From Nitrosomonas mobilis (GTDB taxonomy: Bacteria; Pseudomonadota; Gammaproteobacteria; Burkholderiales; Nitrosomonadaceae), in assembly GCF_900103035.1 (NCBI RefSeq), contig NZ_FMWO01000020.1, positions 1-64,000 of the forward strand: a stretch of 64,000 bases of DNA. Reading direction: 5' to 3'. The position numbers were made by a program, and so were the translations under genes. Shown here one piece after another: positions 45,582-54,779 of the stretch (positions within the stretch are counted from its first letter, which is position 1; each line of letters begins with the position of its first letter). Under the pieces are notes generated by a model. That model searched no databases. It saw only the letters and a program-made list of their open reading frames with translations, and had not been told where the DNA came from.

Positions 45582-46574
45582 TTACAAAAATCCTTCTGCC
45601 CCTCCACCCAGCACGATACGACCATCATCGGCAAGTTGGCGCAAAGTCTTGAGGATTTTCTTCTGTTCGGTTTCCACTTCCGAGACACGTACCGGTCCCT
45701 TGGATTCCAGGTCTTCGCGCAGCGTCTCGGCTGCACGCTGTGACATGTTTTTAAAGATCTTGGTGCGCAATTCTTCCCTGGCGCCTTTGAGAGCGGTAAT
45801 GAGTGAATCTGACTGGATCTCCCGCAGCAGCAGCTGAATACCCTGATCATCGACCTTCATCAGATCATCAAACACAAACATTTCATCCATGATCTTCTGG
45901 GCAATATCTTCATCATACTGGGAGAAATTTTCCATGATGCCGGCTTCGAGTGCGGTTGGCATGAAATTCATGATTTCAGCAGTGGTTCGAATGCCGCCCA
46001 TGCGTGGTTTTCTGATATTGTCGCTGCCGGATAGCAGTTTGCCGAGCACGCCATTCAATTCCCGCAGCGCAGCCGGTTGCACACTGTCAAGCGTAGCGAT
46101 GCGCAGCAGAACATCATTACGCAGCCGTTCGGTAAACAGCGCGAGAACTGCACTGGCCTGATCGCGTTCCAGATGTACCATGACCGTGGCGATGATCTGG
46201 GGATGTTCACTCTTGATCAGTTCAGCAGCCGCCGCCGCATCCATCCATTTCAGACTTTCGATACCGCTCGTATCGTCACTCTGATTGAGCCTGTCGAGCA
46301 GGGCGTTGGCCTTGTCTTCCCCCAGCGCTTTGGTGAGCACCTTGCGCAGGTAGTCACTGGCATTCTGTCCAAGCGAAGTTTTGTCTTTTGCCTGACTGCA
46401 GAATTCCTCCAGCACCAGTTCTATCTTGTCGCGCTTGATGTCATTCAGACCTGCAATCGCTTCGCTGAGCTTCTGTACTTCCTTGGGCGCGAGGTGGCGA
46501 AAAACTTGGGCAGCTTCTTCTTCACCCAGTGACATCAGCAAAATGGCACTTTTTAAAATACCTTCATCGTTCAT
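45582..46574 (-). CDS. fliG: Flagellar motor switch protein FliG
   Basis: The protein has 330 residues from the ATG at 46574 (MNDEGILKSAILLMSLGEEEAAQVF), which overlaps the fliF end by 11 bases; the longer frame to 46622 lies wholly inside fliF. N, middle (EHPQIIATVMVHLERDQASAVL) and C-terminal (MFVFDDLMKVDDQGIQLLLREI) domains are present, with the charged torque helix near the end. It is a C-ring rotor component. Confidence 0.95.
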   Translation of the reverse strand: MNDEGILKSAILLMSLGEEEAAQVFRHLAPKEVQKLSEAIAGLNDIKRDKIELVLEEFCSQAKDKTSLGQNASDYLRKVLTKALGEDKANALLDRLNQSDDTSGIESLKWMDAAAAAELIKSEHPQIIATVMVHLERDQASAVLALFTERLRNDVLLRIATLDSVQPAALRELNGVLGKLLSGSDNIRKPRMGGIRTTAEIMNFMPTALEAGIMENFSQYDEDIAQKIMDEMFVFDDLMKVDDQGIQLLLREIQSDSLITALKGAREELRTKIFKNMSQRAAETLREDLESKGPVRVSEVETEQKKILKTLRQLADDGRIVLGGGAEGFL

Positions 46575-48195
46575 TGCCAGCCACCCATCCTTTAATAACA
46601 TTGGCCACAATGGAAGGTTCATTAACAGCCAGGAATCTCGCCTGCTGTAGATTTTCCTCCAGCGTGATTACCCTGACAGCTTGAGCTGGCTGTTCACTTT
46701 CTAATTCCGCATGTGCTAGCGCAGGTACCGGTGGCGGCGGAGGCAGCAATGTCTTGAGAAATGGCCGCAGTATCTTTTGCAGAAAATACAGCACGATCGC
46801 CGCAATCAGAAGTTGCTTGCCAATATCCTGGGCAAGCTGAATCGTTTCCGGCGCTTTCCAGAAGGGTATTTCCTCGAAGGTTTCTTCTGTAAGGTTGAAC
46901 TGACTGTTGGTCACGGTCAGCGTATCACCACGTGCCTCATTAAAACCGATGGTTTGTTTGACGAGATCAGTGATCTTATCGATTTCTTCGGCGGGTAGAG
47001 CTGCGTTGATTGGATTACCTTCCTCATCCAGTCGACTGCGGTAGTTGATCACGACGGCGGCGGATAGCCGGTTGATTCGGCCTGTTGACTGACGGGTATG
47101 CGAGATGGTTTTATCAACTTCATAATTGGTGGTTGATTCCTTGCGGCTATCCGTAGGCGTGGTTTTTTCGGCCTGGGCTGCTTCAGTCGCCTGTGCATCG
47201 ACTTCAACAGGGGCTTGGGCGGGAGCAGGGGGGCGATTAGTCAATGCTCCGGGGATGCCGCCTTCCGCTTGTGCGATAGAAAGTGACTCCGATTTCTGCT
47301 CACTGCGGATTGCTGCAGCTTCGACAGTATTATTATTGGGCTTATAAGTTTCTTCGGCACGTTCCACTCGGGAGAAATCCAGATCGGCGGTGACCTGGGC
47401 ATGCACATTGGCCGGCCCGGTAAGCGGGGTCAGTATGGCCTCAATACGGCGCGCAAAATTTTGTTCCAGGTCTTGCACGTATTTGAGCTGACTGGGATTC
47501 AGCCCGGTTTCTTCGGTATCATTTTTTTGCGCGCTGAGTAAATTGCCATGCTGGTCAACAACGGTCACATTCTTGACCGGCAGATTGGGAATACTGCTCG
47601 AAACCAGATGCACAATGGCGCTGACCTGTTCAGCAGCAAGTACTCTGCCAGGATGAAGATTGAGCAATACGGATACGCTGGGTTGCTGACGCTCTCTGGC
47701 AAACACAGTTGGCTTGGTAATGGCCAGGTGAACGCGCGCACCTTCGACTGCCGATAGGGACTGGATCGAGCGGGACAATTCCCCTTCGAGCGCACGTTGA
47801 TAATTGACCTGTTCCAGAAATTGACTGGAGCCAAATTTTTGGTTTTCCAGAATCTCAAACCCGGCCAGCCCTCCCTTGGGCAGCCCCTGGCTGGCCAGAC
47901 GCAAACGTACCTCGTGCACCTGTCCGCCAGGAATCAGAATGGCTCCACCGCCATCCGCAAATTTGTAGGGAATATTCATTTGCTGCAGTGCGCCAATGAT
48001 TGCCCCGCCATCCTGATCGGAGACATTAGCGTAAAGTATGCGGTAATCCGGTGTTTGACTCCACATCCAGGCACCAGCAATCAATGCAATGATAGTGGCC
48101 GCTGCCAGCATCAGCCCCAGTTTTTTCTGCACGGATAATTGCTTGATTTGATCGAGCCGATTAACCGCTTCTGTCTCGTTTGGAATCGTTGCCAT
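46564..48195 (-). CDS. fliF: Flagellar MS-ring protein FliF
   Basis: The protein has 543 residues from the ATG at 48195, which has GGAGAGAA upstream; the frame is open to 48339 without need. TM1 at ~25-45 (GLMLAAATIIALIAGAWMW), ring-building motifs (RLRLASQGLPKGGLAGFEILENQKFGSSQFLEQVNYQRALEGELSRSI), a long periplasmic domain, TM2 at ~445-465, and a C-terminal FliG-binding tail. It is the first structural gene of the leftward operon, divergent from fleS. Confidence 0.95.
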   Translation of the reverse strand: MATIPNETEAVNRLDQIKQLSVQKKLGLMLAAATIIALIAGAWMWSQTPDYRILYANVSDQDGGAIIGALQQMNIPYKFADGGGAILIPGGQVHEVRLRLASQGLPKGGLAGFEILENQKFGSSQFLEQVNYQRALEGELSRSIQSLSAVEGARVHLAITKPTVFARERQQPSVSVLLNLHPGRVLAAEQVSAIVHLVSSSIPNLPVKNVTVVDQHGNLLSAQKNDTEETGLNPSQLKYVQDLEQNFARRIEAILTPLTGPANVHAQVTADLDFSRVERAEETYKPNNNTVEAAAIRSEQKSESLSIAQAEGGIPGALTNRPPAPAQAPVEVDAQATEAAQAEKTTPTDSRKESTTNYEVDKTISHTRQSTGRINRLSAAVVINYRSRLDEEGNPINAALPAEEIDKITDLVKQTIGFNEARGDTLTVTNSQFNLTEETFEEIPFWKAPETIQLAQDIGKQLLIAAIVLYFLQKILRPFLKTLLPPPPPVPALAHAELESEQPAQAVRVITLEENLQQARFLAVNEPSIVANVIKGWVAGNER

Positions 48196-48378
48196 GGATT
48201 TCTCTCCTGCCTCGCTATTGCTTTGGTATGCCTCAGTTTGTCGTAACCAGCCAAAAATTGATTGTAGATTCAGGCTGACTGTGCGGATAGCAGGATTATC
48301 AGGATTTTCATATTTTCCGAATGATGAAAAAGACCACATTTGGCCGCGCTATTTGCTCAATGATTGAACCCATGAGCA

Positions 48379-49599
48379 ATGCTAAGCTGCGCGGCAATGA
48401 AAACAGAAAAAACAGTTCCGGTTTCGATGCACACTATGGATAACGTTAGTCTGGCTGTTGACCAGCAGCAACTGAAAGCGGCATTTGCACAATTCAGTCA
48501 GGCTTCAGCACAGCTTTCTGGCGTTTATCAGGCGTTGCAGCAACAAGTCCACCAGCTTACGCAGGAACTGGCGCTCGCCAATGGTGAGCTGCAACATGAA
48601 TTGATGGCTAAGGAAGCGTTGTCGCAGAAACTGAGTCAGTTATTGACTGCCCTGCCTGCCGGGGTAGTCACGCTGGATCAGGACGATCGTATCGAGCAGG
48701 TCAACCCCGCAGCGCTGCGATTGCTGGGTGAACCCCTGCTTGGTTGCCGCTGGTGGCAAATCGAGCAGGATAGATTGTGTCCGGCAGGCGTGGCTGGTGA
48801 ATGGCATTTCGCGGCGGAAACCACCCGCGTGCAGCGTGTGTATATCGAGAGCAGCATCTCGGTAGTCGATCAGACACGTATCCTGTTGATTCACGATATC
48901 AGCGAAGCACATGCCATGCGCGAGCAGAATCGGCGTAACCAGCGGTTGGCGGCGATGGGCGAAATGGCTGCTGGCCTGGCACACCAGCTGCGTACACCAT
49001 TATCCACTGCATTGCTGTATGCGGAACACCTGAGCAGTGAAGCACTGAGTATTCAGGCGCGTCAGCGTTTTGCCGTTAAGACGCAGGAACGGCTGCAGCA
49101 TCTGGAACAGCTGATCTGCAATATGTTGCAGTTCGTCAAGGGTGACAGTATTCCGACGCATGAGGTCAGGCTGTCTGCCCTGTTGAGCGAGTTGCAGTGG
49201 ATGATGACACCGCAGCTGCAACGCGCGGATGTACGGCTGACCGTGACCGACAACAGCAATAATGTCTGCCTCCATGCCAATCAGGACTCGCTGTGCAGCG
49301 TCCTGAGCAGTCTGCTGGAAAATGCTCTCCAGGTGTCTGTTGCAGGTAGCCGAATTACGCTTTCCTGTGAAGCGACCGAAGATGCGGTCATGCTGACAGT
49401 AGGTGATGACGGACCGGGAATCGAACCGGCAGTGGTGGAGCGGTTATTTGATCCATTCTTTACGACCCGTTCTGAAGGAACCGGGCTCGGTCTGGCGATT
49501 GCGCATGATGTAGTGCGATCGATGCGCGGAGAAATCCGGGTGGCGTCGGTGCCGGGAGCGGGCAGTCGTTTTACGGTGTGTTTGCCGAGAAAAATTTGA
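48379..49599 (+). CDS. fleS: Sensor histidine kinase of the FleS/FlrB type
   Basis: The protein has 406 residues. A Gln-rich helical N-terminus (~25-80) leads to a PAS domain (~85-185: LLTALPAGVVTLDQDDRIEQVNPAALRLLG), then HisKA with His in GEMAAGLAHQLRTPLSTALLYAEHL, and an ATPase domain (LCSVLSSLLENALQVS, VGDDGPGIEPAVVERLFDPFFTTRSEGTGLGLAIAHDVV). No TM segment, so it is a soluble kinase, as FlrB/FleS are. The start could also be the ATG at 48397. It pairs with the adjacent FleR and should time middle flagellar genes. Confidence 0.88.
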   Translation: MLSCAAMKTEKTVPVSMHTMDNVSLAVDQQQLKAAFAQFSQASAQLSGVYQALQQQVHQLTQELALANGELQHELMAKEALSQKLSQLLTALPAGVVTLDQDDRIEQVNPAALRLLGEPLLGCRWWQIEQDRLCPAGVAGEWHFAAETTRVQRVYIESSISVVDQTRILLIHDISEAHAMREQNRRNQRLAAMGEMAAGLAHQLRTPLSTALLYAEHLSSEALSIQARQRFAVKTQERLQHLEQLICNMLQFVKGDSIPTHEVRLSALLSELQWMMTPQLQRADVRLTVTDNSNNVCLHANQDSLCSVLSSLLENALQVSVAGSRITLSCEATEDAVMLTVGDDGPGIEPAVVERLFDPFFTTRSEGTGLGLAIAHDVVRSMRGEIRVASVPGAGSRFTVCLPRKI

Positions 49600-49612
49600 G
49601 GGCACCTCTAAC
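49600..49612 (+). repeat. MITE terminal fragment F
   Basis: GGGCACCTCTAAC directly after the fleS stop codon matches one MITE end. The other end is missing. It may be a relic of an excised or deleted copy at the fleS-fleR junction. Confidence 0.5.
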
Positions 49613-49630
49613 AATAGGGAGATGGCAGAA

Positions 49631-50950
49631 ATGCAAAATTTACCGGTTTTGATTGTTGAAGACGATCCTGATCTTCGCGAGGCGCTCAGTGCGACGCTGC
49701 ATCTGGCGGGCATCGCGAGTCTGACCGCTGCGGATGGCGAACAGGCGTTGCAGCAGCTGGCGGCACAACCCGTCGGGCTCGTCATCAGTGATGTGCAAAT
49801 GCGACCCATGGATGGCCATACACTGCTACAGAATATCAAACGGCAATTTCCGGTCATACCGGTGGTATTGATGACGGCTTTTGGTGAGATCGGAAAGGCG
49901 GTGGCCGCGATGCGTGACGGTGCCTGCGATTATCTGAGCAAACCTTTCGATTCAGCCAGCTTGCTGGCGCATGTCAGGCATTACCTGCTGCCTGTCGCCA
50001 GTGACGAAACATCGAATCTCGTGGCACGTGACCCCCAAACTCTCAATCTACTCTCGTTGGCGAAAAAAGTGGCGGAATCAGCTGCAACCGTGATGCTGAC
50101 CGGCGAGAGCGGCTGCGGCAAGGAAGTATTTGCCCGTTATATCCATCAGCATTCACCCCGTGCCACTGCACCTTTTGTGGCGATCAACTGTGCGGCCATT
50201 CCGGAAAATCTGCTGGAAGCCATCCTGTTCGGTCATGAGAAAGGAGCATTTACCGGCGCCGTCCAATCACAGGCCGGTAAATTTGAACAGGCCAACGGCG
50301 GCACTCTGCTGCTCGACGAGATTTCAGAAATGCCACTGGGTCTGCAGGCGAAACTGTTGCGGGTGTTACAGGAGCGGGAAGTGGAACGAGTGGGCGGGAA
50401 CAAGCTGATCAAGCTAGATTTTCGTCTGATCGCCACATCAAACCGGGATATGGCCGCACGGGTGCGCGAGGGGGCGTTTCGCGAGGACCTTTATTACCGG
50501 CTGAATGTGTTTCCACTGGAGATTCCGCCACTCAGAACGCGCCCGAAGGACATCGTGCCGCTTGCCAGACATATTCTGGCCAGGACTGCCCAGGATGCAC
50601 AATTATGTTACACCCTGAAGCAGTCAGCGATTGATTCCCTGGAGAATTATGCCTGGCCGGGGAATGTGCGTGAATTGGAAAATGTCATGCAACGCGCGAT
50701 GATCATGGCATCAGAATCAATCGAGGCGGCCCATCTCAATTTGCCGGCCAGCCCTATTCAGGAGCAGTCGCCCGCCATCGATACCAGGCCAGTTACCGAT
50801 TTGCGTGATATCAAATCGCTGGAGCGTGAGCATATTCTGCAAACGCTCGCGGCTGTCAATGGATCACGCAAGCTGGCGGTACAGAAGCTCGGTATTTCCG
50901 AACGCACCTTGCGTTACAAGTTACAGCAGTATCGCCTTTCCGGATGTTAA
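49631..50950 (+). CDS. fleR: Sigma-54-dependent response regulator of the FleR/FlrC type
   Basis: The protein has 439 residues from the ATG at 49631, nine bases after GGGAG; the ATG at 49622 is too close to that site. Receiver domain with Asp54 (VISDVQMRPMDGH); AAA+ domain with Walker A GESGCGKEVFARYIH, the sigma-54-contacting GAFTGAV loop and LLDEISEMPLGLQAKLL; C-terminal Fis-type HTH (NGSRKLAVQKLGISERTLRYKLQQY). It activates RpoN promoters of flagellar genes once phosphorylated by FleS. RpoN is encoded at 32 kb. Confidence 0.93.
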   Translation: MQNLPVLIVEDDPDLREALSATLHLAGIASLTAADGEQALQQLAAQPVGLVISDVQMRPMDGHTLLQNIKRQFPVIPVVLMTAFGEIGKAVAAMRDGACDYLSKPFDSASLLAHVRHYLLPVASDETSNLVARDPQTLNLLSLAKKVAESAATVMLTGESGCGKEVFARYIHQHSPRATAPFVAINCAAIPENLLEAILFGHEKGAFTGAVQSQAGKFEQANGGTLLLDEISEMPLGLQAKLLRVLQEREVERVGGNKLIKLDFRLIATSNRDMAARVREGAFREDLYYRLNVFPLEIPPLRTRPKDIVPLARHILARTAQDAQLCYTLKQSAIDSLENYAWPGNVRELENVMQRAMIMASESIEAAHLNLPASPIQEQSPAIDTRPVTDLRDIKSLEREHILQTLAAVNGSRKLAVQKLGISERTLRYKLQQYRLSGC

Positions 50951-50963
50951 CAGGAGCTAAGTG

Positions 50964-51290
50964 ATGGAAATTTCTTCAGGTATCAACCAGATGCTGGCGC
51001 AAATCAGAGCTGCATCTGAGCTGGCAGCGGGAAACGCTAAACCCGACGCAGGAACCACTGCGCCACAGGCAGATTTTGGACAACTGCTCAAGTCCGCTGT
51101 CGATCAGGTCAACGACGTCCAGCAAACTGCTGGACAATTAACCCAGGGATTTGCACGTGGTGATCCGGATACTCAATTGCATGAAGTCATGATTTCACTG
51201 CAAAAGGCAAATATTTCGTTTCAGTCAATGATACAGGTACGAAACCGCCTGGTGACGGCGTATCAAGAAATCATGAACATGCAAGTGTAA
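50964..51290 (+). CDS. fliE: Flagellar hook-basal body protein FliE
   Basis: The protein has 108 residues from the ATG at 50964, with AGGAG upstream. Contains [75 protein letters not shown] C-terminus typical of FliE (quoted here only by its ends: [12 protein letters not shown] and [10 protein letters not shown]). It joins the MS ring to the rod. It follows fleR closely and divergently completes the fliF cluster. Confidence 0.94.
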   Translation: MEISSGINQMLAQIRAASELAAGNAKPDAGTTAPQADFGQLLKSAVDQVNDVQQTAGQLTQGFARGDPDTQLHEVMISLQKANISFQSMIQVRNRLVTAYQEIMNMQV

Positions 51291-51312
51291 GCAATCTTAA
51301 CAAGAGGTAATT

Positions 51313-52101
51313 ATGTCCAACCCGCATCTGGTTTCTGGTCATTATGACGACGCATATCAATCAGCAGACGATCTGCAAGAGAATTTTGGCGTGAATTCGC
51401 CAATTGAAATTCAGTTTATACTCAAGGCTATTCAACAGGAGAAATCGTTGCTGTCGCTCTTTCCGGAACGCAGTGGCCAATTTGTGCTGTCCTCCATTCT
51501 GGCGATTGAGCCTGCCAGGAATCTGCTGTTGGTTGATCTTGGCAATGATCCAGCCATGAATGAACTTGTCCTCAAGGCCAATACCGTTACCTGTGTCTCC
51601 TCACAGAACCGGGTCAAAATCGAATTCTGCTGTGAGAAATTTCAACTGGTACAGTTTGAAGGTCGCCCCACATTTGCAGCCAAAATTCCATCTTCGTTGC
51701 TGCGTTTTCAGCGTCGCAATTTCTATCGCATCATGACCCCGGTCAGCAACCCTGCAACCTGCCTGTTTACCATGCTGGTAGACCATGACCAGCAAAGTGA
51801 AGCCATTTTTAATTTATTTGATATCAGCTGTGGTGGCATGGCGCTGATCGATCAGCACTATGCGCTTGATTTGGAGCCGGGAAAGGTTTTTGCCGGATGT
51901 CTGCTCAATTTCCCCGAGGCAGGTGAAATTGTCGTGACGGCAGCAATCAGAAATTCCTATTCCATGACGCTGAAGAACGGGCTTTCCTGCCAGCGGGCAG
52001 GTTGTGAATTTATTAACCTGCCGGAAGATGGCCGTATGTTGATTCAACGCTACATTACCCGGCTGGAGCAGCAGGAGCGGCAGTTCCGGCGTGATGCTTG
52101 A
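51313..52101 (+). CDS. YcgR-type flagellar brake protein (PilZ domain)
   Basis: The protein has 262 residues. An N-terminal YcgR-like domain (~20-125) precedes a PilZ domain (~128-245). The c-di-GMP-binding signature is visible: RFQRRNFYRIM (RxxxR region) and FDISCGGMALID (D/NxSxxG). When bound to c-di-GMP such proteins slow the flagellar motor. AGAGG lies before the ATG. It follows fliE by 22 bases and is probably in the same transcript. Confidence 0.9.
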   Translation: MSNPHLVSGHYDDAYQSADDLQENFGVNSPIEIQFILKAIQQEKSLLSLFPERSGQFVLSSILAIEPARNLLLVDLGNDPAMNELVLKANTVTCVSSQNRVKIEFCCEKFQLVQFEGRPTFAAKIPSSLLRFQRRNFYRIMTPVSNPATCLFTMLVDHDQQSEAIFNLFDISCGGMALIDQHYALDLEPGKVFAGCLLNFPEAGEIVVTAAIRNSYSMTLKNGLSCQRAGCEFINLPEDGRMLIQRYITRLEQQERQFRRDA

Positions 52102-52214
52102 CAGGATGCCTGCAAGTAATGAGGTGAGTGGCGGGTTGTCGATTTTGATTACATCTTTGTGAATGTGTACATGCACTCGTTTTTAACATATTGATATTAA
52201 AAATAAATATTTGT

Positions 52215-52230
52215 TGGCACGAATACTGCT
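52215..52230 (+). promoter_or_regulatory. Sigma-54 (-24/-12) promoter of the PEP-CTERM gene
   Basis: TGGCACGAATACTGCT matches the sigma-54 consensus TGGCAC-R-N4-TTGCW with one mismatch and the exact 12-base GG-to-GC spacing. It is 60 bases ahead of the start codon of the PEP-CTERM gene. Confidence 0.75.
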
Positions 52231-52289
52231 CTTATATAGATAGCAATTGAAAAATCGTGTCCAAATCATAATGACGAGGAGTCAGAATA

Positions 52290-52994
52290 ATGTTACAGAA
52301 TACAAAGATATTTCTTGGTGGAGCGCTGTTATTGAGTGTTTTGGCAATTTCAACCAATGCACATGCCGTTTTTTTAATCGATGATTTCACGGATTTTCAA
52401 ACAGTCAGTGATTCTGGAATAGCGCCGGGCACCGGCAGCACTCCCCTTGCGCTTTCTGCTACCGCCAGCAGTCTGGCGGGTATTCAGAGAACGCTGTTTT
52501 CTGATGCCACTGGCGGTGGATTTGGTGATCAGACCATTCTGATCGGCGAGCCGGGTGGCCCAGGCACGGGTGGCATGCTGGCCGTCTCTAACAATACTTT
52601 TTCCGCGGGCACGGCCACGATTACCTGGAATGGTTTTGCAACCAGCGATTTCACGGCATTTTCCAATGCCATTTTGCTGGAAGTAATCGCTATCGATTTG
52701 AATATCAACGTAGAAATGATCGTCAATGGCAACACGCTGACACCATCCACCTCCGGGCTGCAAACATTCACTGGCCCAGGCAATTTCTTTGTCAACTTCG
52801 CTACTTTCAGCGACCCGCTCGCTTTCCAGGCGGTCAGTCAATTTCAACTGAAATTTACGGGTCCAACCGCCTGGGATGGCCAGTTCCGTTTGCTGGCGGC
52901 AGAGAGCAATCAGGAAATACCCGAACCTGCCATGCTGTTTTTGATGGGACTGGGTTTTCTGGGATTGATGGCTGTCAGAAAACGCATTATCTGA
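52290..52994 (+). CDS. PEP-CTERM domain protein
   Basis: The protein has 234 residues. Signal peptide (~1-26, ending NAHAV), a Ser/Thr/Gly-rich beta domain that looks like a surface adhesin module, and a C-terminal sorting signal: EIPEPAML, a TM helix FLMGLGFLGLMAV and the basic RKRI end. Exosortase should cut at the PEP motif. GAGGAG precedes the ATG. Its own sigma-54 promoter sets it apart from the flanking flagellar genes. The exosortase, EpsH-type genes and PrsK/PrsR regulators are not in the window. Confidence 0.9.
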   Translation: MLQNTKIFLGGALLLSVLAISTNAHAVFLIDDFTDFQTVSDSGIAPGTGSTPLALSATASSLAGIQRTLFSDATGGGFGDQTILIGEPGGPGTGGMLAVSNNTFSAGTATITWNGFATSDFTAFSNAILLEVIAIDLNINVEMIVNGNTLTPSTSGLQTFTGPGNFFVNFATFSDPLAFQAVSQFQLKFTGPTAWDGQFRLLAAESNQEIPEPAMLFLMGLGFLGLMAVRKRII

Positions 52995-53025
52995 CGTTGA
53001 AGACATGCTGGCTGGAAAATTTTGT

Positions 53026-53358
53026 TTAGTTTTTACTTTCCAGCCGGTAAAGCCACGCCAGCAGCTCAGCAACGGCAATATACAATTCGGGCGGGATGCG
53101 TCCATCCAGATCAAGCTGCATTAACATTGCCACCAACTCCGCGGATTCATGCACATAGATGCCGTGCTCCTGAGCACGGCGAATAATTTCTTCGGCAACC
53201 AGTCCTTTCCCTTTCGCCACTACTGTGGGTGCAGTCATGCCGCTGTGATAGCTGAGTGCAACCGCATGTTGCATGGGCGTGGGTTTCACCGGCTGTCCAG
53301 AGGGACCGGTAGAAGGGTCGATTGGATTATCCGGATCAACTGGTCTGGGTGGGGGCAT
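53026..53358 (-). CDS. FlhB-like C-terminal domain protein (EscU/YscU family)
   Basis: The protein has 110 residues from the ATG at 53358; the longer frame to 53412 lies inside the FliK-like gene. A Pro-rich N-terminus is followed by the cytoplasmic FlhB domain: AVALSYHSGMTAPTVVAKGKGLVAEEIIRRAQEHGIYVHESAEL-like (ends AVALSYHSGM and IYVHES). No TM region, so it is a stand-alone FlhB tail, known as FhlB/YlqH-like proteins. In Campylobacter and others such proteins can replace the cleaved FlhB tail. It overlaps the FliK-like gene by 23 bases. Confidence 0.82.
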   Translation of the reverse strand: MPPPRPVDPDNPIDPSTGPSGQPVKPTPMQHAVALSYHSGMTAPTVVAKGKGLVAEEIIRRAQEHGIYVHESAELVAMLMQLDLDGRIPPELYIAVAELLAWLYRLESKN

Positions 53359-54325
53359 GGGGTTCGATCTCGATTTCCTGTACCGACAAACTGGCGGCAG
53401 ACAGGGCGGCAATCAAAGCCGCCTGCTCATCTTTCATCAGATGAGTGGTTGCTTCCGCGCTGGCATTCAGTTTGATGCGTACCCCTTGTGCATCGATGAT
53501 CAGGGTGGCATTGATTTCGGAAAGTTTGGGTAACTGCAGGCGCAGATGGGTTTGCCAGCGGGCAGGACTTTCGGTTGTGTCGGCATGATTTGTAGGCTGC
53601 TCATGAATTATCCATTCCATGGCCTGATCTGGCCAGATGTCTCCCCGCCAGTGTAGTTGCCCGGTTTCCAGCGCCTGTAGTTGCTGCTGCACAATGGGCA
53701 GAATTTTCGCGGTATCGGGCGCAGGTGTTTCCAGATCCATGATGGCGGTATGCGCTGGCAACGCGCTTTGCGGCATCTGTTTGACTGAATCCAGCGATTT
53801 GCGCCCATTCGCCCATTGTGCCAGATGGGATTCATAAAACAGGCCGCTTTGTGCGATTGCCTGTTGCAGGATGCTCGGCAGGGCATGACTGGTGGTTGGC
53901 GGTGCCGGCAATAACGGGGCGGTCTGGCTGAGCGTCGGCGGTGCCGGCTTGAACAAGTGTGCCAGAAACTGACCAATCGGGCTGAGGGTGGCTGTCTGGC
54001 TGGTGGCGGGTGCATTGCTGGCGAGCAGAAACTGCAGCCGCGGTGACTGCGCGACCAGTGTCAAATCAATTTGATTGCCTACTTTTGCCGCTGCCGGGGG
54101 CAAGCGCATATCGAGTAATTGACCCGCCACATTCACCAGTGATGAGCCACCCATCAGCCGAGCTTCAACCTGCGCAAGATATTTCTGCCCCAGCGTGAAC
54201 GCGGGCGTATCCGATTGAGTGGCATCGGGTGCAGGCTGAACCGGATTAACCGGCTGAACCGGCGAGAGCGCCTTGCCTGGCGAGGCAGATAAAATTTGTG
54301 CCGGATAAACCGGATGCGTAATCAT
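53336..54325 (-). CDS. Second FliK-like hook-length control protein
   Basis: The protein has 329 residues. N-terminus Pro/Ala/Gln-rich; the C-terminal domain resembles Flg_hook: MEWIIHEQPTNHADTTESPARWQTHLRLQLPKLSEINATLIIDAQGVRIKL (ends MEWIIHEQPT and QGVRIKLN). It is more diverged than the FliK at 41.6 kb. It is coupled to the FlhB-like gene, suggesting the pair acts at the export switch. Confidence 0.75.
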   Translation of the reverse strand: MITHPVYPAQILSASPGKALSPVQPVNPVQPAPDATQSDTPAFTLGQKYLAQVEARLMGGSSLVNVAGQLLDMRLPPAAAKVGNQIDLTLVAQSPRLQFLLASNAPATSQTATLSPIGQFLAHLFKPAPPTLSQTAPLLPAPPTTSHALPSILQQAIAQSGLFYESHLAQWANGRKSLDSVKQMPQSALPAHTAIMDLETPAPDTAKILPIVQQQLQALETGQLHWRGDIWPDQAMEWIIHEQPTNHADTTESPARWQTHLRLQLPKLSEINATLIIDAQGVRIKLNASAEATTHLMKDEQAALIAALSAASLSVQEIEIEPHAPTQTS

Positions 54326-54413
54326 GAGTAGAATTCCGACATTCGTATAACCAGTCGGAATTCTACTCGATGTATGTCAATGATCGGCAACCGATGTGGG
54401 ATTAATTTGCCCG

Positions 54414-54779
54414 TCAATCCGCCCGATAAGCCTGGTTCAATTGTTGTTTGTGATGAGAACTGCTCAGCAGATTCTGCAAATGCATCATCCATGGCTCGGT
54501 CACGGCACGTATTGCTGCGTCATGCGCCAGAATCTGCTGAATCAGCGCTATTTTTTTTTTCTGCTGCGACTCGTCCAGTTTATGTTGCGTCTGTTGGCCG
54601 ATCAGACGGCTGGTAATGTGTTTGCACTCCTGCTCCAGCGCGACCAGTCCATCCCAGTCGCTGGCATGCGCGGCTTGCAGCATTTTGCCGGTAATCGCCA
54701 ATATTCCTTCATAAGCCGCAATGGTTTGTGCGCCATTCATATATTCCGCCGTATGGTTGGTCGAGTTATTTTCAATCAT
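54414..54779 (-). CDS. fliT: FliT-like flagellar chaperone
   Basis: The protein has 121 residues, helical: MNGAQTIAAYEGILAITGKMLQAAHASDWDGLVALEQECKHIT (ends quoted) is the FliT pattern of a DWD loop between two helices. Probably guards the cap protein FliD. It overlaps fliS by 4 bases. Confidence 0.82.
   Translation of the reverse strand: MIENNSTNHTAEYMNGAQTIAAYEGILAITGKMLQAAHASDWDGLVALEQECKHITSRLIGQQTQHKLDESQQKKKIALIQQILAHDAAIRAVTEPWMMHLQNLLSSSHHKQQLNQAYRAD

Noticed and set aside
48350-48375. Sigma-54-like string TGGCCGCGCTATTTGCT ahead of fleS
   Set aside because: The GG-to-GC distance is 13 bases rather than 12, and the -24 box is weak.
52374-53114. 246-codon minus-strand frame over the PEP-CTERM gene
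   Set aside because: The plus-strand gene has signal peptide, sorting signal, ribosome site and promoter; the antisense frame has none.
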